Source: Pleurotus ostreatus/Saccharomyces cerevisiae fusant
Lineage: Eukaryota; Opisthokonta
NCBI GenBank assembly: GCA_024196135.1
Contig: JAMQCK010001053.1
Span: 1 to 12,610 of the forward strand
Direction: 5' to 3'
DNA: 12,610 nt
The position numbers and the translations under genes were made by a program. The notes below the pieces were generated by a model. That model saw only the letters and a program-made list of their open reading frames with translations, was not told where the DNA came from and made no database searches. How positions within the stretch are numbered: the first letter of the stretch is position 1; each line of letters opens with the position of its first letter. Of the stretch, positions 1 to 8,127 are shown piece after piece.

Positions 1-973
1 ACGCTTGGTATCAAAGTACGTCGTGAGCAGCTCCTGTGACCTCTGTCAGCCGCCAGTACCATTGGGCTTAGGCATGAGCCCCCTTAGGCTACCCTCTAGC
101 CCATTGACCTATCCTCGCGCCTAACCCGAGATCCACGCACCTCTCCTTTCGCTATCGGCTTCAACGCGTGCACCACCAGCGCGCCCTCCCTCTCCCTCCA
201 CGAGTACACCGAATTGAACGCGCGCACGCACCCATGGTTCAGGCGCGCCATGCGGGGGAAGATGCCCACCATATCGCCCGCGGCGACGGCGTTCGTCTGG
301 AAAATCGCCAGGGCGTGCGCTTCGGGGTCGGACGCGGGGTCGAAGTCGTCCGGCAGGCCGACGTAGGAGAGGTTGAAAAAGGCTGCTCGGCCTTCGGGGG
401 AGGCGGCGCGTAGAGCTTCTGCGATGACGCCCTTGGGGTTGCTGGCTAGATAGGTTGAGAGTTTAGACGCAGTTGTGGGAGAAAAGTAAGGGAATGCTTA
501 CTCGAGAAAGGTACCCGAAACAAGGGCTTCTCCCGTATGAGGAGTTCGCCGCGCTGGGCTCTGGTTATCAACAGCTACCATAGCAGGTAAGAGTGCACTC
601 ACCTCGATATCACGGACAGCAATCAACCCCTTGCCTCTTCCGGGTAAGTCAGCCAAGGCGAACTTGCTCGCATCACTGTCGCCGTCGCTGGTATATGGAA
701 GTGACAGAGATCCGGTGTGGGATGGGTACAGCAGATAAGCCAACAGTACAATAGCAGCAGCGCCCAAGAACATAGGCACCCGAACCAGCCGGGGCAAAAG
801 AGCAATCCACGTGCCCGTCGCAATAGGTTGAGCAGGCAGACGCTTTGCTGCTGGCTGGAGGATGGTAAGAAAAGCGGTAGTTCACAAATGATAGCCCGCA
901 CTTTCTCATTCTTGAGAGGCACTACATCAGAGGGACCGGCCCTTTTCGACGACTTACCAGCAGCACCCTTCAT
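1..973 (-). CDS. SET-domain protein with N-terminal membrane segment (partial, C-terminus off the left edge)
   Basis: Likely a SET-domain lysine methyltransferase of the SMYD/SET5-like fungal type, using S-adenosylmethionine. My model is complement(join(<1..33, 141..445, 502..553, 603..854, 902..973)), 238 codons in the window, open in frame across four introns of 47, 49, 56 and 107 nt. The tail before the membrane is basic. Residues about 52-67 form one hydrophobic segment (MFLGAAAIVLLAYLLY). The SET domain starts near residue 94 with GRGKGLIAVRDIE, then RGELLIREKPLF (109-120). ARLNHGC is at 192-198, followed by AFNSVYSWRE and ELLTTYFDTK at the edge. The usual SET motif is NHSCxPN, so NHGC is a variant. 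The start at 973 is the first ATG that keeps the frame. The first exon is the least certain part. Membrane tethering is inferred from hydrophobicity alone. Substrate is unknown. Confidence 0.82.
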
Positions 974-1622
974 GAGCGACGATGGCAAGGCGCGCCCACA
1001 ACACAAACGTGACTTTGACGTGACATCGGCAATTGCCGAGGAATGTCGAACAGCGCCAGCGGCCGGCGTCAAGCCCTCTCTGTAAGCACCCTCGAGTTGT
1101 TAGTTCATTCGGTAACTCGTACAGCATTCTGAGCTGGCTTGTCAGTATATTGAGCGAGCTGAGTAGCGGGCGAGCCGTTCCTTGCTATCACTCCGCCTTG
1201 ATCGTGTCCTCGGACATCGACCATCGATATACAGGACGTGTTGTCCTCATTGATAGTGTATAGAATCGCTATACTGTTGGACTAGTACCTGTATTATTTC
1301 CACGGAAAGCTGCCAAGGCACTGGATGTCTGTCAGTGAGCGCAATACTTAGTGTTGTTCGCGCTTCATCGACCTTGCTATGAGACGGTCCGCCACATGGC
1401 TCGTACCTCACTATAGGTCTTTCATTCAACTGGAGCCCGCAGGAATATGATGATAAACCGAGTCTACATTTCTGAGGCCAATGACGAGCACAAAGCCCAA
1501 ATCAACAAAGCCAAACATCGCCTCGCCTCCGCCTTCCCTTTCTGGCCTCCAACATCTCCACGCGCCTTGGCCCGATTTCTCGTTCGCCCACCACCCAATA
1601 CCCCACCGCGGCATCCATCACG
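974..1622. promoter_or_regulatory. Divergent intergenic region between the SET gene and the roadblock gene
   Basis: This 649-bp stretch separates two divergent starts and must hold both promoters. I find no coding sequence with family motifs on either strand. Visible elements are a small perfect inverted repeat GTATAG-AATCG-CTATAC at 1258-1274, a pyrimidine-rich tract at about 1519-1560 ahead of the roadblock start, and a CCAAT pentamer near 1593. Open frames here are short and unsupported. Confidence 0.5.
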
Positions 1623-2152
1623 ATGTCCACACCCATAACGCCCGCCCGCGCCTCCTTCCTCCCCGACCACGACACTACCGCCAACCATGCCAGCACGTCC
1701 ACGAACCCCCCGCCCGCCATGTCGCCCGAGCTCGAGCAGACGCTGACGCTGCTCGCGTCGCATCGGTCGGTGCTGGGGTACATTCTGCTGTCGAGGGGGC
1801 AGCCTGTCAGCATCATACGGCACTCGGGTGTGGTGTTTGATGGGGAGCAGGGGAGGAAGTACGCGCATGCGATCGCGCGCATCGTGGAGAGTGTGAGGGT
1901 TGGGTTGGAGGAGGTGAATCATGGGGAGCAGGATGCGGTGCGTGGTTGTGCTCGTTGTAGACGGAGCTATAGGCTGACGAAGTGTCGACATGCAGGACGA
2001 CGTGCGCTTCATGCGGATACGGACGAGGAGACATGAAATTATGATCTCGCCTGGTGCGTGTCGCGTTTGCGACTTGAATAGAAGTTGTTGACGATGCGTT
2101 TGCAGACGAGCGATACTTATTAGCGGTGCTGCACGACCCCACGGCAACATAA
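1623..2152 (+). CDS. DYNLRB: Roadblock/LC7-type dynein light chain
   Basis: Light chain of cytoplasmic dynein that binds the intermediate chain as a dimer, supporting retrograde transport along microtubules. The model join(1623..1937, 1996..2053, 2106..2152) gives 139 residues, with introns of 58 and 52 nt. The roadblock domain fills residues from about 37 to the end: SRGQPVSIIRHSGVVFDG in the first half, then DDVRFMRIRTRRHEIMISP and ERYLLAVLHDP. The second part closely follows the DYNLRB pattern (FLRIRSKKHEIMVAPD in animals). Typical members have about 96-100 residues, so this one carries an extra N-terminal stretch rich in Ser, Thr, Pro and Ala. A second ATG at 1719 in a good context (GCCATGT) would give 107 residues and may be the true start. 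The LAMTOR/MglB branch of the superfamily is less likely given the HEIM motif. Confidence 0.92.
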
Positions 2153-2590
2153 GCCTTTGTTCTTGGTCTTCAGTCTCTTCCTGCACGCATTGTATCCTTA
2201 GCTTTTCCTGGATTCCATCATCTGCTTGCTGTGCCCTTCATGTTTCTTGCCCTCGCTCTGTGCGAACCCGTCTGCAAGACCGGACAAGATAGTCCATGCC
2301 CCAATGACAGTGCTCTCGCAATGCAATCGAGTATCCCGTGAACGACTTCCAATCCTTTCTCTAGCAACAACGATACATGCAAGTCCAATGCCATCCTCCC
2401 AAACTATTCCATGGTGTGTGCTCCTTCAATGCTCTCCCGCAAGCCGTAGGGCTGCGATTACAGTAGGCTGATAATGTACTTCGTAGATGAATGAGATAAA
2501 ATCTGTCGCGTCGTCAGCCCTTTGCCCCACCGCCCTTTTCAAGGACACTCACAACATAAGATACGAGACGAATCAAGAAAGGCGAGGCGG
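2153..2590. other. Convergent intergenic region (3' ends of the roadblock gene and the 95-residue gene)
   Basis: This 438-bp stretch lies between two facing stop codons. It should contain both 3' untranslated regions and polyadenylation sites. An open frame at 2226-2471 on the plus strand shows no recognisable motif and sits where transcription ends. I see no gene or repeat in it. Confidence 0.5.
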
Positions 2591-2930
2591 TCATGCCATG
2601 AACCACGACTTACGACGCTTCTGCGGCGTGGGGACAGGTGTTTCGATGTCGGCGGGTATTATGGGTGATGTGGGCTCGGACTGCAGCGCGTCGTCAGCTT
2701 GCTTCTTTGTGAAGGAAAGTAGTCCCACTCACCACCTCGGAATCCGAGTCGAAGTCAAGGGAGTCCAATGACGGTGTCCGTGTGCGAGCGAGTTCAATCG
2801 AGCGCGCGCGGAGATGGGTCATGTCCTGCATCGGGAACTCGGTGGGCATCTTCTTCTCGTCGGCGATGGGCGTGTTCAGGAGAAGCGCGAACGTGTGCGC
2901 CGCCTTTGAGGTGTAGGACGAGGAAGGCAT
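2591..2930 (-). CDS. Uncharacterised small fungal protein, 95 residues
   Basis: I do not recognise a named family. The model is complement(join(2591..2680, 2733..2930)), with one 52-nt intron bounded by GTGAGT and CTGCAG. The ATG at 2930 has a good context (CTCGCCATGCC). The protein has no signal peptide or membrane segment. Its N-terminal half includes FALLLNTPIADEKKMPTEFP and a stretch with several Arg residues (HLRARSIELARTRTPSLDSL). It then has an acidic run DFDSDSE and ends in TPVPTPQKRRKSWFMA followed by TGA. The basic KRRKSW tail could be a nuclear signal, and TPSL, SP and TP sites look phosphorylatable. Both are inference. Support for a real gene is the clean splice, the strong start context and the TATA/CCAAT elements upstream at 3090-3119. 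Antisense frames here lack such support. Confidence 0.72.
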
Positions 2931-3089
2931 GGCGAGAGTGGGCGGGTTCCGGTGGGTAAGTGGTCTGATGTGCAGGTGCTCGCTTGACTTGAAAGGCGTG
3001 GCTTGCAAGTGCGAGTCGAGGTGGCGCGAAAGGTGTATGCGACTTGACTAGCGCGGGGGTACTGACGTTCTCACACCTCCCCGCCCACC

Positions 3090-3119
3090 TTTATAGCCCG
3101 CACCAATGTCTGCGATTGG
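3090..3119 (-). promoter_or_regulatory. TATA box and CCAAT box of the 95-residue gene
   Basis: On the minus strand a CTATAAA element (3096-3090) lies about 160 bp upstream of the ATG at 2930, and a CCAAT pentamer (3119-3115) lies about 20 bp further upstream. The order CCAAT then TATA then start, all on one strand, fits a core promoter for the minus-strand gene. A plus-strand CCAAT also occurs at 3103-3107. Confidence 0.55.
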
Positions 3120-3344
3120 TGCCGCCTCCCAGGTCTCGGACAGGCACCGTCTCGTCAGCGGCTGGTCCTGCTCCGCGGCAAGGGGGCGGGGGTGACATCA
3201 GACCTGCCCACACGCGCGAGACGCGCTGAGAGTTCGGTCAAAGCGGGTGACACATTCCACCCTTCCGACTGCCGGGACGCGTCTGCAGCCAATCTTCGGG
3301 CGCGTCCGCTAACCGATGGCGCGCTTTACCGAGGCCTCGCCCTC

Positions 3345-3366
3345 GGGAAGGGGAGGAGGGGGAGGG
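3345..3366 (+). other. Potential G-quadruplex motif
   Basis: Four G-runs of 3, 4, 5 and 3 are separated by loops of 2, 4 and 1 bases, which fits the usual G3+N1-7 pattern on the plus strand. It lies about 265 bp upstream of the SDR start codon. Function is not shown by sequence. Confidence 0.5.
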
Positions 3367-3630
3367 CATGGTGCACGTCCAGGCTCTCGGGGGCGCTGAT
3401 GATCATGAAGAAGGGCATTCACGCTCGACTTGCAGATCTTCGCAGGCTCACAATGGAGGCCTAGACCGCCCCTGTCCCAAAATGGCGCTCAAGGCGCGGG
3501 CTATCTCCATCCAGCTCAACGCACTGGCCCCGCGGGGAAACTTCCATATTTCTCGGACTCACGGGGACGGGGAGGATGACGCTCTTCTATCGGCGACGCT
3601 CACTATCTACGAGGCTCCAGACGGCAATCG

Positions 3631-4781
3631 ATGGCTAAGACTGCGATCGTCACAGGTGCATCGTCCGGGATCGGTGAGTGGGTCGTGAACCTTGTCAATG
3701 CCAGTATAGAGTGTTCTACTTACACTGTGACCTCATTACAGGACGCGCCACAGCCATCGCACTAGTACAGAAAGGTTGGAATGTATCTATCGTCGCTCGC
3801 CGCCGTGAAGAGCTGGAGATCACTGCGAGTCGATGCGGCGGCGACCGCTATCCTTTCTCGGCAAAGTTGAGAATATGCGTCGGCGATGTGACGGACGAGG
3901 CATTCGTGAAGTATGTGTTTGAGGATGCAGTGAAGATATTTGGTGGGTGACTTTGATTTTGTTACTTTGGAAAGGCTGATGTTTGGTTATAGGCAGAGTC
4001 GATATGGTCTTCAATGTGTATATCCGATCATTCATGGTATAGCGTAGGATGCAGGCTAACTTCACTGCAGAACGCCGGGATGAACGTAACACAAGTGCCC
4101 ATAGAGGACCTCTCGCTGGAGGCATTTCAGAGCGTCCTCAACGTAAACCTCGTGGGCCCATTTCTCTTGACCCGAGAGGCCGCACGGACGTTCAAGGCGC
4201 AAACACCCCAAGGAGGTCAGTTCACCTGCGATGCACTGCTGACTGCACAGCTAACGGACATATTGTCTAGGTCGGATAATTAATAACGGCTCCCTCTCCG
4301 CGCACGTCCCGCGGCCCCAGTCGGCGCCTTACACCTGCTCGAAGCATGCCATCTCGGGGCTCACGAAGGTGACGGCTCTCGATGGGCGTCCGTACAATAT
4401 CACTTGTACGCAGATTGACATAGGTATGTAGCTGCGTCCTCCATGTTTATATCTCTACTACCTCACCTCATTTCTCCCTTCGACACCGCGCTCACTCACT
4501 CACAGGAAACACCCAAACCGAGCTCATGTCCGCCCACCAAGCCGGCGCGAAGCAACCGGACGGAACGTTGCACCCCGACGGCACCTTCGAGCACCGCCTG
4601 CTGGTCGAGCCGACGTTCGACGTGAAGCACGTCGCGGACGCGGTGGTGCATATCGCGGAACTGCCGAACGAGGTGACGGTGTTGGAGATGAATATTATGT
4701 GAGGTATAACTCTCGTGGGAGGATAACATATACTGATAGCCTTCAAGGGCCTCCGGAGCGCCTTACGTTGGGAGAGGGTGA
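3631..4781 (+). CDS. Classical short-chain dehydrogenase/reductase (SDR)
   Basis: NAD(P)-dependent oxidoreductase with a Rossmann fold; substrate unknown. The model join(3631..3673, 3742..3942, 3993..4015, 4071..4215, 4271..4423, 4506..4698, 4748..4781) gives 263 residues, a typical size. All classical motifs are present: TGASSGIG (8-15) for cofactor binding, NNAG (89-92), Asn115 in LNVNLVG, Ser145 in NGSLS, and Tyr158 with Lys162 in YTCSK. The Ser-Tyr spacing of 13 is normal. Arg residues in VARRREELE after the second strand suggest NADP(H) over NAD(H); this is inference. The last exon replaces an apparent stop after NIM by [10 protein letters not shown], an ending expected for this SDR group. 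The third exon is only 23 nt. The last intron uses a TTCAAG acceptor. The protein has no signal peptide, so it is probably cytosolic. Confidence 0.93.
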
Positions 4782-5141
4782 GGGTGATGACCCATCGGTG
4801 GACTTATTGGCCTTGAAGGTGGAATGGCATAGCGAGATGTTCACTGGCCCACGAAATATGTACTCATAAGCGACGAACTCCTGAAGCCTCATCGGTAGGC
4901 TGCAGCGCTGTCGGATGACGATACTACTACTTGCCCTCTCAGCCTACCCAAGCGTCGACAGAGGTAGAGTCCGGTGGATTTCGACCAAGATTTCGACTTC
5001 GAGTTGACCTTGAGCCAGCCAAGTCGCGAACTCGTGACCTGCTGCTGAGCTGGCCGCGGCGATAAGATAGGCGCCCACTATCTGCGATCTCGCTGCACTT
5101 CCCCCATCTCCCCAGCCTTCATCTCGCCTCCACCTCCCGCG
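4782..5141. other. Intergenic region, SDR 3' end and UreG promoter
   Basis: This 360-bp stretch lies between two plus-strand genes. It holds the SDR 3' untranslated region and the upstream region of ureG. The last 50 bp before the ureG ATG are pyrimidine-rich, as is common near fungal transcription starts. I see no coding sequence or TATA box. Confidence 0.45.
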
Positions 5142-6306
5142 ATGAACGTCCAATTCATCAACAACCTTTCCTCCTCGGGCTCCCCGCCGCCCGCGCACAC
5201 GCACGACCACGGCGCGGGCGCGCACACCCATGATCACGGAGGCGAGCACGGGCATACGCACGAGCACCTCGAGAGCGCAGGTAAGGTGGATGGACAAGCC
5301 GTATGGGCTGTAGCGCGGCGCATAACGAGTGTTCATTGCGCCCCATCTTGGCACCTATAGGCAAGTACTCCGAGCGCGACATGCCCGACTACAGCCTGCG
5401 CAACTTCGAGGAGCGCGGCTTCACCGTCGGTATTGGAGGGTGCGTGTCGATCTGTCTGTCTGTCTGGTCTAGCTTGCGATCGCTCATACGTACCCTTCAG
5501 CCCCGTTGGCTCTGGGAAGACCGCCCTCGCCCTCGCACTGTGCAAGCGCCTACGAAAGGAGTACAACATCGGTGCGTCCGCTGTGCCCTCGGTCTAGCAA
5601 TCATCCTCTCCCGTCCCCCACAAACCATCCTAACACCATCTTCCGTAGCCGCCGTCACCAACGATATCTTCACGCGCGAAGATCAAGAGTTCCTCATCAA
5701 AAACAAAGCCCTCCCCGCCGAACGTATCCTCGCCATCGAGACCGGCGGCTGCCCCCACGCCGCCATCCGCGAGGACATCTCAGCGAACATGGGCGCATTA
5801 GAGACCCTCCAGGCGAAGTTTGGCTGCCAGCTGCTCCTGGTGGAGAGCGGCGGCGACAACCTGGCAGCGAACTACTCGAGAGAGCTGGCGGACTATATTA
5901 TATATGTGATCGATGTGTCGGTGAGTGGTTTGGGAGCAAGGGAAAGGGAGGAGGGGAAGCAGCTGACACGGGACGTAGGGCGGCGACAAGATCCCTCGTA
6001 AAGGCGGACCGGGGATCTCGCAGTCGGACTTGCTTGTTATCAACAAGGTGAGTGACTGTTTGGGAGGGTTCTCAATTCATACCATCCTCATACTCATTGT
6101 CCTCCATACAGATCGATCTCGCACCGCACGTTGGCGCCTCTTTGGAGGTAATGGACCGCGATTCGAAGCTCATGCGCGGCGATGGGCCGACAGTGTTCAC
6201 GAGCGTGAGGGAGGACAAGGGTGTCGACGACGTGGTGAGCCTGATCCTGGCGGCATGGAGGACGGCAGGCAACCCGGGGAAGCCTGGCGCTGTCGGGGAT
6301 GCGTAG
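5142..6306 (+). CDS. ureG: Urease accessory GTPase UreG with His-rich N-terminus
   Basis: SIMIBI-class GTPase that delivers nickel to urease together with UreD and UreF. The model join(5142..5280, 5361..5439, 5501..5571, 5649..5920, 5979..6047, 6112..6306) gives 274 residues, in line with eukaryotic UreG. Residues about 19-42 are His-rich (HTHDHG and GHTHEH repeats), a likely nickel-holding tail. The GTPase core follows: P-loop GPVGSGKT at 73-80, [12 protein letters not shown] from 101, the nickel-binding CPH at 131-133 inside [24 protein letters not shown] at 162-170, and the guanine-specificity NKID at 209-212. The first intron falls right after the His-rich tail. Introns are 80, 61, 77, 58 and 64 nt. 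The ATG at 5142 has G at -3. No urease structural or other accessory gene lies in the window, which is normal for fungi. The cytosol is the expected location. Confidence 0.97.
5451..5466 (+). repeat. (TCTG)4 microsatellite in ureG intron 2
   Basis: Four perfect tandem copies of TCTG lie inside the 61-nt second intron of ureG (5440-5500), near its donor. Such short tetranucleotide runs often vary in length between strains. Confidence 0.7.
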
Positions 6307-6475
6307 GCAGAAAAGGACGGAGAAGAGCATCTAGTAAGGGTGATACGATGAAGCAACCTGCAATGTACGACTTAGCTTATGCATATATATCTTGGCATAT
6401 CTCGCACGACCCAGGCACACAAAGATTGGAATGCGAGGAGCGACGGTAAGCATTGCAAAGCAAGGTGTAGGTGAA
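6307..6475. other. Convergent 3' region between ureG and SHE9
   Basis: Only 169 bp separate two facing stop codons, so the transcripts may overlap at their 3' ends. An AT-rich patch at about 6370-6400 is a plausible place for polyadenylation signals for either strand. Confidence 0.4.
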
Positions 6476-7891
6476 TCAAGTCAAAGAGCTGCGCAACAGC
6501 CACCCAAGCAGTCCCGCCACAACAGCAGTCGTGGCCGCCACCGTTGTCAACTCGTACGCCTTCTCGTCCTTCCCAACCAGCAACTCCGACGCCGCCTGCG
6601 CCATACTCCTCGACCGTTCGCGCTCCCTCGCCTCGCGCTCCAGCTCGATCTGCTTCAGCAGCACCGCGATCGTCTCCCGCGCGGCCACGTTCTGCGCCTC
6701 CATCTTCTCGCTCACGCCCGCGATGCCGGTGGCCACCGTCCTTTCCATCTCCTTACTCAGCTCCTCGACCTTCCTCTCGAACGTCGCCGCGAGCCGCCGG
6801 CGCTTCCACGGCTCGACCGCGATCGTCGCGAGGATGAACACGAGCAAGTTGAGCGCGAGCGCGGCGAGCTGGCCGTAGGTGCTGGCGCTGCGGATCTTGT
6901 CCGACCAGACCTGCTCCTCGTGGTAGCGCGCGAGGATGGCGTGCATGAGCGCGGTGAACTCGCGCTCGACGGCCTCTTCGGCGGCGTCGGCCTGGGCTTT
7001 GGCGCGGAGCTCGGCCTGCTCGAAGAGGTGGTCCTCGCGGACGAGCGTGGTGAAGCGGGAGACGTCGGTGTCGGTCCAGGTGGATTTGCGCTGGAGGAGG
7101 TCGTTCACTTCGCGCTGGGAGTTAGAGCGTTGGAGGACGGCGCGCTCGTAGGCGAGCTTGGCGTCCCGGGCGGCTTTGCGGGCTTCGTTGATGTGGGTTT
7201 CTGGGCGAGTACGAACACGGTGAGATTGAGTTAAGCAGTGAGATGCAGAGAACGCACCTCGCGCCACGACATCCTTCTTGAGTGCGTCAATCTCCTCGTA
7301 GCCAGTGACACGGTTGAGCTCTGCCCCAAGTTGAGAGAAAGTAGACTTGGATCGCGCCGTGAAGTCGTCTGCTCGATTCCGCACAGCGATCGCTGTCTGC
7401 TCGGCAAACTCGCGCAAGCGGGTCTGCAGCTGGGCCAGAATCTCCTCCGCCTTCGACGGTGTAGGTGGGTCGGAGGGAGAGTTCGACGCCGATTCCGGGT
7501 GCGAGGACGCTGACTCCGAGTGTGTGGACGATGTGAAGTCTGAGGAAGGGGACCGAGCCTCGCGCGAGACGTCTTCATGAGGTACCCGCGCGTCTGCGTC
7601 CGCGGGCTTAGCGGGTGTCTCGTCGACCTCCGTGGAAAACTCTAGGGGAGCTTGCGAGCCTGAAGGTGCGTCCAGGATGATCGGTGTCGAGCTATCATCC
7701 TCCTTGGCCGGTCGTGCCTCCCCAGCTTGTCGCGCCTCATTCGTGTCTTCCGGTCGCAACCCATTATCCTCGGGTTTGAGCGGCCTCTGAGCATGGCTGA
7801 GGGCCCTCGTAGTCGAGAGCAAGCGGTGAGACGTTCGTGGAGGGCGCCATATCGGCGGGCGCTTCACCACTGGGGTGAGCGATCTGAGCAT
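6476..7891 (-). CDS. SHE9: She9/Mdm33 mitochondrial inner-membrane protein
   Basis: Protein of the mitochondrial inner membrane needed for normal mitochondrial shape in yeast, thought to act in inner-membrane fission or remodelling. The model complement(join(6476..7200, 7258..7891)) gives 452 residues, close to the 456 of yeast She9. The N-terminus (MLRSLTPVV, with RR/RP-rich segments to about 35) looks like a mitochondrial targeting sequence. Residues about 40-145 are low-complexity, rich in Pro, Ser, Glu and Asp. The She9 domain begins near 148 with long coiled coils, including SNSQREVNDLLQRKSTW (237-253) and the RFTTLVREDH region. A first membrane segment lies at about 322-340, a second coiled coil at about 345-415, and a last membrane segment at about 430-447 next to the C-terminus. 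The single 57-nt intron splits Glu212. Upstream in-frame codons lack an ATG, so I start at 7891. Confidence 0.93.
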   Translation of the reverse strand: MLRSLTPVVKRPPIWRPPRTSHRLLSTTRALSHAQRPLKPEDNGLRPEDTNEARQAGEARPAKEDDSSTPIILDAPSGSQAPLEFSTEVDETPAKPADADARVPHEDVSREARSPSSDFTSSTHSESASSHPESASNSPSDPPTPSKAEEILAQLQTRLREFAEQTAIAVRNRADDFTARSKSTFSQLGAELNRVTGYEEIDALKKDVVARGAFSASHCLTQSHRVRTRPETHINEARKAARDAKLAYERAVLQRSNSQREVNDLLQRKSTWTDTDVSRFTTLVREDHLFEQAELRAKAQADAAEEAVEREFTALMHAILARYHEEQVWSDKIRSASTYGQLAALALNLLVFILATIAVEPWKRRRLAATFERKVEELSKEMERTVATGIAGVSEKMEAQNVAARETIAVLLKQIELEREARERERSRSMAQAASELLVGKDEKAYELTTVAATTAVVAGLLGWLLRSSLT

Positions 7892-8127
7892 CGGACGAAT
7901 GCGGCGGGCCGGCTGCTCGACGCGTCCGTGTGACGGTGGCGGCAATCAAAGGACAACTTCAACTTCTCGTCATGGGTTGTGGGTCCCCGTTTGGCGAGTC
8001 CTCACGACAAGAAAATGGGCTTCTGTATTCAATTGGCACCAAGAAGCAAGCAATGTGGTTTGAAGTCACTGACAATCCAAATAATCAGTAGTAACCTCTG
8101 CATCTATCGCTTCTTCCCATCTTCCTT
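7892..8127. other. Intergenic region, Maf 3' end and SHE9 promoter
   Basis: This 236-bp gap lies between two tandem minus-strand genes. It must hold the 3' untranslated region of the Maf gene and the SHE9 promoter. I see no coding sequence and no clear core-promoter element. Confidence 0.4.

Larger units (their letters stand above)
2931..3630. promoter_or_regulatory. Divergent intergenic region between the 95-residue gene and the SDR gene
   Basis: This 700-bp GC-rich gap lies between divergent starts. It contains the TATA/CCAAT pair at 3090-3119, G-rich runs near 3180-3192, and a G-quadruplex-type motif at 3345-3366. Open frames such as 3368-3688 have no recognisable protein motif and run over the SDR start, so I treat them as chance. 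No TATA box is evident for the SDR gene. Confidence 0.5.

Noticed and set aside
717..1085. 122-codon plus-strand open frame opposite the SET gene 5' exons
   Set aside because: The minus strand gives a spliced model that continues into a SET domain, while this frame has no recognisable feature.
1258..1274. Inverted repeat GTATAG-AATCG-CTATAC
   Set aside because: Six-base arms are expected by chance in a window of this size, and nothing around it suggests a terminator or operator. Noted only inside the intergenic entry.
1464..2186. 240-codon open frame on the minus strand opposite the roadblock gene
   Set aside because: It is antisense to a gene with clear family motifs, is highly biased (Arg, Gly, Thr, His) and carries no recognisable domain. 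It reflects GC-rich third positions on the other strand.
3368..3688. 106-codon open frame upstream of and across the SDR start
   Set aside because: No motif, no good start context, and it runs through the SDR first donor into the intron.
3631..6306. SDR and ureG as part of a nickel or urease gene cluster
   Set aside because: They are neighbours on one strand but 360 bp apart, with no other urease, nickel-transport or pathway gene near. Fungal urease genes are normally scattered.
6392..7234. 280-codon open frame on the plus strand opposite SHE9
   Set aside because: Arg/Leu/Glu/Gly-biased composition and exact overlap with the She9 domain mark it as an antisense shadow.
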